From NCBI GenBank assembly GCA_947454705.1, contig CANGKZ010000037.1, forward strand, positions 1 through 51,602: a stretch of DNA of 51,602 bases, in the 5' to 3' direction. Below, piece by piece: positions 26,776 to 35,696 of this stretch. The notes under the pieces were generated by a model. It was not told the origin of the DNA. It saw only the letters and a list, made by a program, of their open reading frames with translations, and ran no database searches. Source of the stretch: Verrucomicrobiota bacterium (GTDB lineage Bacteria > Verrucomicrobiota > Verrucomicrobiia > Limisphaerales > UBA9464). Every line of letters starts with the position of its first letter. Within the stretch, counting starts at the first letter, position 1. Both the position numbers and the translations under genes were made by a program.

Positions 26776-27263
26776 CGGGGGAATGACGGGCCCCGTCCGT
26801 AGCCGCCGAGGGAACGAGGCGGATCAGCCGGGTGCCAGTAACTGGCCCGGACTTCGATTGGGACGGACGGGCGCGATGCAACCGTTTACGGGGATCGAAA
26901 TCCTCGTCTGGCCAAGCGGTTCACGCCCAATTCAACGAAGACCACTCTTTGGCTTGAGGTGATCCGCCTTCTCCCGGCGGCGGCTACGCAGAACATCAGG
27001 CGGTCTCGGATCAGGTATGGAGTACCGCGTTTACGCGGCTCTGCTGTTGGACGCGACACGCCGTATCGGCAATGTATTCACGCCCGTGCAACACTTCCCA
27101 CGCGCCCACCAGAACCGTCTGAAGACGGGACTCCGTACCCGTTTCGATTTCCATCTCCCAGCTCCGAGCTGCCATCTCCTCCGCCGATCTTCATCTCCGA
27201 TTCCCCTTCCCCAATAACCCCGCTTCCTTTCGTTCGACACGCTGTGGCAGGATCGCGGGGCAC
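26776..27263. other. Gene-free stretch with repeats
   Basis: After the flavoprotein gene comes a short imperfect hairpin (gacgggg/ccccgtc, 26774-26797) without a T-run, then a fragment of the composite repeat (ccgtagccgccgaggg at about 26797-26830), the third copy of the 124-bp element (27015-27138), and a run of catctcc/gatctcc units (about 27144-27210). No gene is seen. Confidence 0.55.
27015..27138 (+). repeat. 124-bp element with terminal inverted repeats, copy 3
   Basis: It starts with gtatggagt, continues with the perfect hairpin ccgcgtttacgcgg and gctctgctgttggac exactly as in copy 1, and ends with the perfect hairpin ccgtctgaagacgg followed by actccgtac. Its length is the same 124 bp as copy 1, while the middle 50 bases differ. 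Equal length with a variable centre suggests constraint on the ends. Confidence 0.8.
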
Positions 27264-29669
27264 ATGCGACGATTCCGCATCGCCCTTTTCCTTGCCGCGA
27301 CGATTCCCTTCCGCCTCTTCGGGGCGGGGGCCACCGTCGATTTCGCCCACGACATTGTTCCCATCCTCCGCCAGCACTGCGCGGAGTGTCACACCGGGGA
27401 CAAAAAGAAGGGCGGATTCTCCCTCAACGACCGCTCCAGCCTGATGAAGGGCGGCGAAAACGGCCCAGTCGTCAAACCCGGCTCCGCCGCGCGGAGCAAG
27501 CTCTTCAGCGTGGTCACCACCACCAATCCCGACGACCAGATGCCGCCCAAGGGCCCGCGGCTCACCCCGGCGGAAACCGCCAAACTGGAGGCATGGATCA
27601 ATTCTGGTGCAGCCTGGACCGAGGGATTCTCCTTCAAGAAACCGGCCTACGAACCGCCCTTGAAACCCCGCCGTCCGGTGCTGCCGCAGGTCCGACGCGG
27701 CCACACGAATCTCATCGACCGCATCCTCGACGCTCAATTCGCCAAGACGCGCCAGCCCCGTCCGGAGTCGGTGGATGACGCCACGTTTGCACGTCGCGTG
27801 CACCTGGACCTCATCGGCCTCCTGCCCGAGCCGGCCGAGCTCGACGCCTTCCTTGCCGACCGCCGGTCCGACAAGCGCTCGCGCCTCATCCAGAAACTGC
27901 TCTCCAACGACATCGCCTACACCGAGCACTGGCTTTCGTTCTGGAACGACCTGCTCCGAAACGATTACGCCGGCACCGGCTACATCGATGGCGGCCGCAA
28001 GGCGATCTCCACATGGCTGTATCGTGCGCTGATCGAGAACAAGCCCTACGACCAATTCGCCCGCGAGCTCATTGCCCCCACCCCGGAAAGCGAAGGCTTC
28101 GCCCGCGGCATCCAGTGGCGCGGTGCGGTGAGCGCAGGACAAGTTGTGCCCGTTCAGTTCGCCCAGTCGGTCGGACAAACCTTCCTCGGCATCAACCTCA
28201 AGTGCGCCTCCTGCCACGACAGCTTCATCGACCGCTGGACGCTGCAGGATTCCTACGGCCTGGCCGCCATCTACTCCGAGAAACCGCTCGAACTCCACCG
28301 CTGCGACAAGCCCACCGGCCGCATGGCCAAGCCCGCGTGGCTCTTTCCAGAATTGGGACAGGTCAATCCCGACCAACCCCGCGACGAGCGTCTCAAGGCC
28401 CTGTCGAAACTCCTCACCCATCCGGACAACGGCCGCTTCACCCGCACCGTCGTAAACCGTTTTTGGCACCGACTCATGGGGCACGGCATCGTGCATCCGA
28501 CCGATGCCATGCAGACCGAGCCGTGGAATGCCGACCTGCTCGACGCCCTCGCCGTTCACCTGGCCGACAACCACTACGACCTGAAGGCCACCCTCGCGTT
28601 GATCGCCAACTCCGCCGCGTACCAATCCCGGTCCGAGATCCGCAAGCCCGGCTCCGACGACCACGGCTACCACTACGCCGGTCCCCGGGCCAAGCGCCTC
28701 TCGGCCGAGCAGTTCATCGACGCCCTTTGGCAGCTCACCGACACTGCTCCCGATCGCTACGACGCCCCCGTGGTCCGCGCCCGCAGCTCCAGCGACGTGA
28801 AGGCCACCGGCCAATGGATCTGGACCCGCGGACCGATCCCCACCCCGCAGGGCGACACCGCCACCTTCCGCGCCACCGTGGTGCTCGACTCACTTCCCAA
28901 GAACGCCGGCGCCGCGATCACGGCCGACAACTCCTACTCGCTTTATCTCAATGGCAAAAAGCTGAAGTCCGACGACGCCTGGGACACCGTGGAATCAATC
29001 GACCTCACCCCGCTGCTGCGTCAGGGAACCAATGAATTCCTCATCACCGCGAAAAACGGCGGCGATGCCCCGAACCCCGCCGGCCTGTTCTTCGAGGCGC
29101 GTTGGCGATTCGCGAACGGAAAACTCGGCACCCTCGCCTCCGGCCCCGGTTGGGCGGCCACCCACTCCAAGCCCGATGGACAGGGAAAACTCCCGGCCAC
29201 CAACGTCGTCTGGGAACCCGCCGTGGTGGTGGACGACTCCGCCTGGCGCGACACCACCGCCGGCGGCATCAGCGCCACCCTGCGTCAGGCCACCGTGGCC
29301 GAGCGCCCGCGGGTGCGCGTGTCGCTGCTCAAGAGCGATCTCCTGCAACGCACCCTGGGCCGACCGAACCGCGAACAGATCGTGAGCGTTCGACCCGATG
29401 AACTCTCCACCCTCGAAGCCATGGACCTCAGCAACGGTCCCCTGCTCGCCGCACGGATCAAAGATGGGGCAAAGAAACTCTCGGCCCGGCCCTGGAAATC
29501 TTCCGATGAGCTCGTAAGTTGGCTCTACCGCGCCGCCCTCTCGCGTCCGCCCGCGCGGACGGAACTGGAGCTCGCCCGCAACACGCTGGGCAACACCCCG
29601 GGACAGGAAGGCGTGGAGGATCTGCTGTGGTCCGTCCTGTTGTTGCCGGAATTCCAGCTCGTCCGTTGA
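27264..29669 (+). CDS. PSD1 cytochrome with DUF1549/DUF1553 and an inserted binding domain
   Basis: An 801-residue protein with a signal peptide (MRRFRIALFLAATIPFRLFG). The N-terminal PSD1 haem domain has CAECH (39-43) and DQMPPKGP. DUF1549 follows (about 150-345) with a second haem motif CASCH (314-318), and DUF1553 begins near 374 (TRTVVNRFWHRLMG). Unlike the other two PSD1 proteins here, DUF1553 is split by about 150 residues (roughly 513-665) that look like a galactose-binding-type beta domain (ITADNSYSLYLNGKKL, DDSAWRD). It is followed after 102 bp by a DUF1501 gene, so the usual pair is present. Extracytoplasmic haem protein; the substrate is unknown. Confidence 0.9.
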   Translation: MRRFRIALFLAATIPFRLFGAGATVDFAHDIVPILRQHCAECHTGDKKKGGFSLNDRSSLMKGGENGPVVKPGSAARSKLFSVVTTTNPDDQMPPKGPRLTPAETAKLEAWINSGAAWTEGFSFKKPAYEPPLKPRRPVLPQVRRGHTNLIDRILDAQFAKTRQPRPESVDDATFARRVHLDLIGLLPEPAELDAFLADRRSDKRSRLIQKLLSNDIAYTEHWLSFWNDLLRNDYAGTGYIDGGRKAISTWLYRALIENKPYDQFARELIAPTPESEGFARGIQWRGAVSAGQVVPVQFAQSVGQTFLGINLKCASCHDSFIDRWTLQDSYGLAAIYSEKPLELHRCDKPTGRMAKPAWLFPELGQVNPDQPRDERLKALSKLLTHPDNGRFTRTVVNRFWHRLMGHGIVHPTDAMQTEPWNADLLDALAVHLADNHYDLKATLALIANSAAYQSRSEIRKPGSDDHGYHYAGPRAKRLSAEQFIDALWQLTDTAPDRYDAPVVRARSSSDVKATGQWIWTRGPIPTPQGDTATFRATVVLDSLPKNAGAAITADNSYSLYLNGKKLKSDDAWDTVESIDLTPLLRQGTNEFLITAKNGGDAPNPAGLFFEARWRFANGKLGTLASGPGWAATHSKPDGQGKLPATNVVWEPAVVVDDSAWRDTTAGGISATLRQATVAERPRVRVSLLKSDLLQRTLGRPNREQIVSVRPDELSTLEAMDLSNGPLLAARIKDGAKKLSARPWKSSDELVSWLYRAALSRPPARTELELARNTLGNTPGQEGVEDLLWSVLLLPEFQLVR

Positions 29670-29771
29670 CCCGCAAGCCCGCATCGTTTTCAACGTCATC
29701 GCCGCATTAGTATTCGCATTCGCATCAGTCCCGTTCGCCGCCGAACCCAAAGTCCAACTGCACGTCATCCC

Positions 29772-31223
29772 ATGAATCCCCTGGAATTGGACCCGCAGAA
29801 TCCCCGCCGCGATTTCCTCAAGAAGCTTTCTGCCGCCGGCCTCGCCGCACTGATGGCGCCGGAGCCGCGCCTGCTCGGAGCCGATGCCGAAGGCGCGCCG
29901 GTCGTGGCCCCCAAGCCCCGGGCCGATGCCTGCATCCTGCTCTGGATGGGCGGCGGAATGGCGGCTCCCGAGACCTTCGATCCCAAACGGTACAGCCCCT
30001 TTGAAAAGGGCCTGCCGGTGTCGAAGATGCTCAGCACCTTTCCCTCGATCCCGACCGCGGTGGACGGCGTGCGCATCTGCCAGGGCCTGGAACGCGTGGC
30101 CAGCGTGATGGATCGCGCCACGCTCATCCGGTCGGCCGTGCAGCCCGACCTCGGCAGCATCCTCCACTCCCGCCACCAGTACCACTGGCACACCGGCTAC
30201 GTGCCGCCCCAGACGGTCGCCTGCCCGCACATCGGCTCCTGGGTTTCGCGGGTGCTCGGACCGCGCAATCCGGTCATGCCCGCGTTTATCAACATTGGTC
30301 AACGCCTCGAGGGCCACGGGGAATCCGAGGAGCTCAAGGCCTTCACCACCGCGGGATTCTTCGGCAACGAATTCGGTCCGATGAACCTTCCCGACCCCGC
30401 GGGTGCGGCCTCCGCCGTGCAGCCGCCGCCGGGCATGACGCCGGACCGGTTCGCCAACCGTTACAAGTTCTACCGTCAGCTGATCGACAAGAACCCGCGT
30501 CGCGACTTCATGAGCGACCATCAGCAGGAGTCGATGCTCCGCGCCATGGACAACGCGCAGCGCCTGCTCGGATCCAAGGAACGCGCCGCGTTCGATCTCT
30601 CGCTCGAATCCGAAGCCACCCAGAAGGCCTATGGCGAAAGTCATTTTGCCAAGGGATGCCTCCTCGCCCGCCGGCTCGTGGAAAACGGGGCCCGGTTTGT
30701 CGAAGTCACCACCGAGTACGTGCCCTTCTACCATTGGGACACGCATGCCGACGGACACTCCACCGTCGCACGCATGCACGGCGAGATCGACGGCCCCATC
30801 GCCCAGCTCGTGCTCGATCTTGAAAAGCGCGGGATGCTGGACCGCACGTTGATCATCCTCGCGAGCGAGTTCAGCCGCGATGCATTGATCGAAGGCGTGC
30901 CCGGATCCAAAGCCACCGACCAGGCCACCTCGCCGTCGGAAACCCTCCAGGAATCGAAGCACTACGGACTCCACCGTCACTTCACCGGCGGCACCAGCGT
31001 GGTGATGTTCGGCGGCGGCGTGAAACGCGGACACGTCCACGGCGCCACTGCTGATGAACGACCGCTCGTCGCCATCAAGGATCCGGTCACCATCCGCGAC
31101 CTCCACGCCACGATCTTCACCGCCCTGGGCATCAGCCCGAAGACCGTGTTCAACATCGAGCAGCGTCCGTTCTACGCCACCGAAGACGGCAAGGGCGCGG
31201 CGGTGGAATCCATTTTTGCCTGA
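29772..31223 (+). CDS. DUF1501 family protein, divergent subtype
   Basis: A 483-residue protein with the twin-arginine leader PRRDFLKKLSAAGL at residues 11-24. It opens its mature part with ILLWMGGGMAAPETFDPK, the DUF1501 counterpart of the WLDGGPSH motif, but both signature motifs have changed: the usual GEFGRTP is ASEFSRD and the GRDHWP stretch is replaced by KHYGLHRHF. It belongs to the pair with the PSD1 protein upstream (102 bp gap) and probably to one operon. The changed motifs suggest a different substrate from the other DUF1501 proteins in the window; that is inference. Confidence 0.85.
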   Translation: MNPLELDPQNPRRDFLKKLSAAGLAALMAPEPRLLGADAEGAPVVAPKPRADACILLWMGGGMAAPETFDPKRYSPFEKGLPVSKMLSTFPSIPTAVDGVRICQGLERVASVMDRATLIRSAVQPDLGSILHSRHQYHWHTGYVPPQTVACPHIGSWVSRVLGPRNPVMPAFINIGQRLEGHGESEELKAFTTAGFFGNEFGPMNLPDPAGAASAVQPPPGMTPDRFANRYKFYRQLIDKNPRRDFMSDHQQESMLRAMDNAQRLLGSKERAAFDLSLESEATQKAYGESHFAKGCLLARRLVENGARFVEVTTEYVPFYHWDTHADGHSTVARMHGEIDGPIAQLVLDLEKRGMLDRTLIILASEFSRDALIEGVPGSKATDQATSPSETLQESKHYGLHRHFTGGTSVVMFGGGVKRGHVHGATADERPLVAIKDPVTIRDLHATIFTALGISPKTVFNIEQRPFYATEDGKGAAVESIFA

Positions 31224-31244
31224 GTTTGTCGGTGTTCACGGCAC

Positions 31245-32819
31245 ATGCCTCCCCAACCTGATTCGGAACGCCGCGGCAAAAAGCCGGGCAAGGAACTCTA
31301 CCGTCAACTCCGCGCACTCTCCTGCGCCGAGCTGTGGAACACCGAAGTCCCGCGGTTCAACGCCGCCTCGCCGCGCGAACGGATCGAGCGCGTGTCGGTG
31401 ATCCGCGCCGTCAGCGTGGTGTTCTCGGAAACGGGCTCTCCGGCTCAACGCGAGGAAGCGCTCCAGTGGATCCGCTCGCTGGTGAACGACCCCGAGGAAA
31501 AGGTCCGTCGCTACGCCGTCGAAGCGCTGCCCAAACTCGGGGCCGACGCCGCCGAGGAAGCGCAACTGCTCGCGCGTCTGCAAACCGACACCACCGAACG
31601 CGAACGCAAATCCCTCGGACGCGCCCTCGGACGCATCGGCGGAACCGCCACCCTCGAAACCCTTCAGCAGGGCACGGCCACCCTCGACGCCGAGGCCGCC
31701 CAGCGCGTGAAGGCGCGGCTGCTCCGCGAACAATCTCCCGGCAGCATCGTGATGAACCGCGTGCTCGACGACACGCGCGGACTCGAGATCCACCTCCGCG
31801 GACGCCGCGGACTGGAGCCCATCGTGGCCGACGAACTCGACGCCGCCACCCTCACCGGAGCCCCGTTTCAAGGGGTCTCGGTGCACACCGGACTCGTGGT
31901 CGCCCGCGCCCGCGGCAAGTTCTCCCTCGCCGATCTCTACCGCCTCCGCTGCTTCGACACCGCCGGCTTCGTCCTCGGCACCGTTCCAAATCTGGGCGGC
32001 TCAGCCACCCCGGACCGGATTGCCGACTGCATTGCCTCGCCCCGCGCGCAGGCCCTGTTCCGCGCCTTCCAGGACGGCCCCGTCCGCTACCGGCTCGAAT
32101 TTGCCGACCAGGGACACCAGCGCTCGGCTGTCCGCCAGATCGCCGACCGCGTTCACGCCCTGCGGCCCGAACTGCTCAACGACCCCAGCATGGCCCCGTG
32201 GACCGTGGCCATCCATCCGTCGGACCGCGGACTGACCGTGGAGCTCGTACCAAAAATGGTTCCCGATCCGCGGCTGTTCTACCGCCAGGGTGACATCCGC
32301 GCGGCCTCTCATCCCCCGCTCGCCGCCTGCATGGCGCGGCTCGCCGGGCCGATGCCCGGGGAAGTCGCGTGGGATCCGTTCTGCGGCTCCGGATTGGAAC
32401 TCATCGAGCGCGGACTGCTGGGCGGCGTGAAGAGTTTGATTGGGTCGGACCTCGATCCCGACGCCCTGGCCGTGAGCCGGAAGAATTTCGAGTCGGCCGG
32501 ACTCACCGGGGTGAACGCGCATTTCGTCCGCGGCGACTTCCACGACTTCGGCCGCCTGCCCGGCCTGGGATCCAACGCCGTGTCCCTCATCCTCACCAAC
32601 CCGCCGATGGGACGCCGCATCGCGGTGCCGGATCTGCACGGGCTGATCTCCGATCTGCTCACCGTCGCCGCCACGGTGCTCCGCCCCGGCGGTCGCCTCG
32701 TCTTCCCCAATCCGGTGCGCATCCAAACCCCGCCCGCCGCGCTGGAATTGAAGTCGCGCCAGACGGTCGATCTCGGCGGATTCGACTGCCGGCTGGAAGT
32801 GTACCAAAAACGGGCATAA
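31245..32819 (+). CDS. HEAT-repeat plus RNA methyltransferase-like fusion
   Basis: A 524-residue cytoplasmic protein. Residues about 65-165 look like HEAT-type helical repeats (REEALQWIRSLVNDPEEKVRRYAVEALPKLG, in two or three units). A THUMP-like/RNA-binding region follows (about 170-300, LRGRRGLEPIVADELDAATL). The C-terminal third is a Rossmann methyltransferase of the UPF0020/RlmL-TrmN kind, with DPFCGSG (376-382) for AdoMet and GSDLDPDALAVSRKN. The catalytic motif reads NPPM (452-455), where rRNA and tRNA guanine methylases of this group have NPPY or NPPF. It begins 21 bp after the DUF1501 stop, probably read from the same transcript, though a shared task with the secreted pair is unlikely. 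Confidence 0.8.
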   Translation: MPPQPDSERRGKKPGKELYRQLRALSCAELWNTEVPRFNAASPRERIERVSVIRAVSVVFSETGSPAQREEALQWIRSLVNDPEEKVRRYAVEALPKLGADAAEEAQLLARLQTDTTERERKSLGRALGRIGGTATLETLQQGTATLDAEAAQRVKARLLREQSPGSIVMNRVLDDTRGLEIHLRGRRGLEPIVADELDAATLTGAPFQGVSVHTGLVVARARGKFSLADLYRLRCFDTAGFVLGTVPNLGGSATPDRIADCIASPRAQALFRAFQDGPVRYRLEFADQGHQRSAVRQIADRVHALRPELLNDPSMAPWTVAIHPSDRGLTVELVPKMVPDPRLFYRQGDIRAASHPPLAACMARLAGPMPGEVAWDPFCGSGLELIERGLLGGVKSLIGSDLDPDALAVSRKNFESAGLTGVNAHFVRGDFHDFGRLPGLGSNAVSLILTNPPMGRRIAVPDLHGLISDLLTVAATVLRPGGRLVFPNPVRIQTPPAALELKSRQTVDLGGFDCRLEVYQKRA

Positions 32820-32854
32820 CCGGAGGGCGGCAGTTCAACCGGAAGAGGCAGACG

Positions 32855-33000
32855 CAACCACAGATGGACACGGATGCACACGGATGCGGAACCAAAACGG
32901 AAATCCGCTGCGCATCGAAGCCACTCAACTGCAGGTGGTCTCCCTGATGGTTCCATCGCGTGCATTCCAATCTGTGTTCATCTGTGTCCATCTGTGGTTG
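32855..33000. repeat. 146-bp element with terminal inverted repeats, copy 1
   Basis: The ends are caaccacagatgg (32855) and its exact reverse complement ccatctgtggttg (ending 33000), each followed inward by cac-gat-type repeats of the same theme. Similar elements lie at 41862-42002 and 46533-46677. This copy sits between the methyltransferase gene and the GH13 start. No coding capacity. Confidence 0.8.
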
Positions 33001-33027
33001 TAACTCTTCCTGTCCTCAGGACTTAAG

Positions 33028-34887
33028 ATGAACCTCCCGACTCGCGCCCGGATGATGCGGAAACGGATTCTTCTCCCGCTGCTCGGGTGCCTCAGCTGGC
33101 TCGGAGTTCTAGGGGCACCGGGGGAATCGGCGCCGAAGTGGTTTCAGGACGCGGTCTGGTACCAGATTTTTCCCGAGCGCTTCCGCAACGGGGATCCGCG
33201 CAACGATCCGGTTCCTTCGAGCATGCAGGGCACCTGGCCGTACTCGGTTCCGCCGGGATGGAAGGTGAGTCCGTGGACGAGCGATTGGTACGCGCCCCAA
33301 TCCTGGGAAACCAACGCCCCGGGCGGCTTCTACCGGAACGCGCAATTGCGACGCTACGGCGGGGATCTGCAGGGCGTTCTCGACCGGCTGGATTACCTCC
33401 AGGATCTCGGCGTCACGGCGATCTACCTCAATCCGGTGTTCGAATCGCCCTCGCTCCACAAGTACGGGGCGACGCTGTATCACCACATCGACCGGCACTT
33501 CGGACCCGATCCCGCGGGCGATCTGGCGCTGTTCGCCACCGAGGATCCGGCGAATCCCGCGACGTGGAAATGGAGCGCGGCCGACCGGCTCTTCCTCAAA
33601 CTCGTCGCCGAGATTCATCGACGCCACATGCGGGTGATCCTCGACGGCGTGTTTAATCACACCGGCATCCCCTTCTGGGCTTTGCAACAGGCGCGACGCG
33701 ACGGGCCGACGAGTCCCTACGCTTCGTGGTTTCACATTCTTCGCTGGGACGATCCGAAAACCCCGGCCGACGAGTTCGATTATCAGGGTTGGGTCGGGGT
33801 CAAGGACCTCCCCGAACTCGCGCGCGATGCCACGAATCTGCACCCCGGAGTCCGCAGTCATCTCCACGACATCGTTCGTCGATGGATGGATCCCAACTGC
33901 GACGGAAACCCGGCCGACGGCATCGACGGCTGGCGACTCGACGTCGCGGCGGAGGTGCCGATGGGATTCTGGCGCGAGTTCCGAGGATGGGTGAAGGGGA
34001 TCAATCCCGAGGCCTACATCACCGGCGAGATCTGGTGGGAGGACTACCAGACGTTCAAACTGCGGAATGCGCGTCCCTGGCTCGATCAGGCCTTCGACGG
34101 CGTGATGAACTACCGCTTCGGCGATGCGGTGTATCAATTTTTCAATGCGCCGCAGCCGATCACTGCGGGACGCTTTGCGCGTCTGCTGACCGGCATCCAC
34201 GAGGACTACGGCTACGCGCAAAGCCTGAACCTGCAGAACCTGATGGGATCACACGACACGGCGCGGATCGGGTCGGCGGTGGTGAATCCCTCGTACCGCA
34301 TGGACCACGGGGCGAACCTGGAATCGAACCCGCGCTACGAGGTGCGAGCGCCCAACGCATCAGAATTGGAACGCTGGCGTCAGATGGTGGCCTTTCAATT
34401 CCTCGCCCCTGGCGCACCGGGGATTTACTACGGCGACGAAGCGGGAATGTGGGGAGCCGATGATCCCGATTGCCGGAAGCCGATGGTGTGGCCGGATCTT
34501 CGCCACGAATCCGAACGGGCGCATCCGTTTGGTGCGGCACGGCCGGTGGATCCGGTGCGGTTCAATCGCGGGATGTTTCAATCCTACCGAACTCTCGCCC
34601 ACGCGCGCCGGGACCAGCCCGTGCTACGACGCGGAGATTTCCACGTGGTGCTCACCGACGATTCACGACGCGTGTTCGCCTTCCGCCGATCGCTCGAAGG
34701 CACGGAATGGATCGCCGTCTTCAACGCGGGCAACGAGGCGGTGAAGATTCCCGCGGCTGACGTTCACGCGAATCGCGGTCAGGGCTGGAGGTTGGGTCTC
34801 AGCGGCAACCGTCGTGCGTCCACTGAACTCCGCATCCCCGCTCACGGCTTCGAAGTCCTGCGCCGATCGACGCCTCGCTCCCCGTAG
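33028..34887 (+). CDS. Secreted GH13 alpha-amylase-family enzyme
   Basis: A 619-residue protein with a signal peptide (MRKRILLPLLGCLSWLGVLG after an initial basic stretch; ATGs at 33052 and 33055 are alternative starts). The catalytic barrel begins with DAVWYQIFPERF. All four GH13 regions are visible: DGVFNH (Asp206 onward), GWRLDVA with the nucleophile Asp305, GEIWWE with the acid/base Glu334, and GSHDTARI with His409-Asp410. Region I-to-II layout and the opening motif resemble neopullulanase/cyclomaltodextrinase-like members, so action on alpha-1,4 glucans or maltodextrins is likely. Its stop codon is the TAG inside ccgtagccgccgaggggac, the left end of the composite repeat that follows, so the repeat may have set the last residues. 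Confidence 0.9.
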   Translation: MNLPTRARMMRKRILLPLLGCLSWLGVLGAPGESAPKWFQDAVWYQIFPERFRNGDPRNDPVPSSMQGTWPYSVPPGWKVSPWTSDWYAPQSWETNAPGGFYRNAQLRRYGGDLQGVLDRLDYLQDLGVTAIYLNPVFESPSLHKYGATLYHHIDRHFGPDPAGDLALFATEDPANPATWKWSAADRLFLKLVAEIHRRHMRVILDGVFNHTGIPFWALQQARRDGPTSPYASWFHILRWDDPKTPADEFDYQGWVGVKDLPELARDATNLHPGVRSHLHDIVRRWMDPNCDGNPADGIDGWRLDVAAEVPMGFWREFRGWVKGINPEAYITGEIWWEDYQTFKLRNARPWLDQAFDGVMNYRFGDAVYQFFNAPQPITAGRFARLLTGIHEDYGYAQSLNLQNLMGSHDTARIGSAVVNPSYRMDHGANLESNPRYEVRAPNASELERWRQMVAFQFLAPGAPGIYYGDEAGMWGADDPDCRKPMVWPDLRHESERAHPFGAARPVDPVRFNRGMFQSYRTLAHARRDQPVLRRGDFHVVLTDDSRRVFAFRRSLEGTEWIAVFNAGNEAVKIPAADVHANRGQGWRLGLSGNRRASTELRIPAHGFEVLRRSTPRSP

Positions 34888-35286
34888 CCGCCGAGGGGAC
34901 GAGGCGGATCACCCGTGCATGGAATGACGGCCGCCCGATTTTGGAGTGCGGCGGGAAGCGCAGCGCCACGCCGCTTTGGTCAGCGTCAACCGTGCAAGCA
35001 GGGCGAATGAACCGCAGAGGCGCGGAGACACAGAGCGGATTCGGGGATGTTTTTTAGGCTGATGCGATGTCACCGGTCGGTGCGACACCACGAACGGATT
35101 CGAAAGCGGTGTCGACGCTCCGCTCTGCCACCGCACTCCAAAATCGCGCGGCGGCGCGTCTCTGCGGTGGCTTCCATGTTCCGGACTGCGACTTCACGCG
35201 CTGTCCACAAACGAAGATGGGGCTTGGGTGGAACCAAACCCTCCACCGAGACACGATCTCCGATCTTCGATCTGCGATTCCTTTCC
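34882..35286 (+). repeat. Composite repeat with tail, tandem unit A
   Basis: Unit A runs from ccgtagccgccgaggggac through ttttggagtgcggcggga, gaaccgcagaggcgcggaga, gatgtcaccggtcggtg and ctctgccaccgcactcc (core about 34882-35144) into a tail ending in GATC-type units. Unit B begins directly after with an offset of 405 bp across the core. A reverse copy of the core lies at 44880-45182. It overlaps the end of the GH13 gene by 6 bp. No gene is seen in it. Confidence 0.75.
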
Positions 35287-35679
35287 CCGTAGCCGCCGAG
35301 GGGACGAGGCGGATCACCCGGACGTGGAATGACGGCCGCCCGATTTTGGAGTGCGGCGGGAAGCGCAGCGCCACGCCGCTTTGGTCAACGTCCACCGTGC
35401 AAGCAGGACGAATGAACCGCAGAGGCGCGGAGACGCAGAGGCGATTCCGGGATGTTCTTTAAGCGGATGCGATGTCACCGGTCGGTGTGACACCACGCAC
35501 GGTTTCGAAAGCGGTGTCGACGCTCCGCTCTGCCACCGCACTCCAAAATAGCGCGCCTCTGCGTCTCCGCGGTTTCCTCCGAATTTTCGGGCTACGACTT
35601 CACGCGCTGTCCACAAACGAAGATGGGGCTTGGGTGGAACCAAGCCCTCCACCGAGACACGATCTCCGATCTTCGATCT
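35287..35679 (+). repeat. Composite repeat with tail, tandem unit B
   Basis: Second unit of the tandem duplication. The core (35287-35549) keeps the same segment order as unit A, and the tail shares ttcacgcgctgtccacaaac, tggggcttgggtggaacca and cgatctccgatcttcgatct. Substitutions are scattered over the unit, so the duplication is not brand new. The remaining 17 bp before the epoxide-hydrolase-like gene hold nothing clear. Confidence 0.75.
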
Positions 35680-35696
35680 TCAGCCCCGCCTCCCCT

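Noticed and set aside
26774-26797. Possible terminator after the flavoprotein gene
   Set aside because: The 7-bp stem gacgggg/ccccgtc has no T-run on either strand, so it was not called as a terminator.
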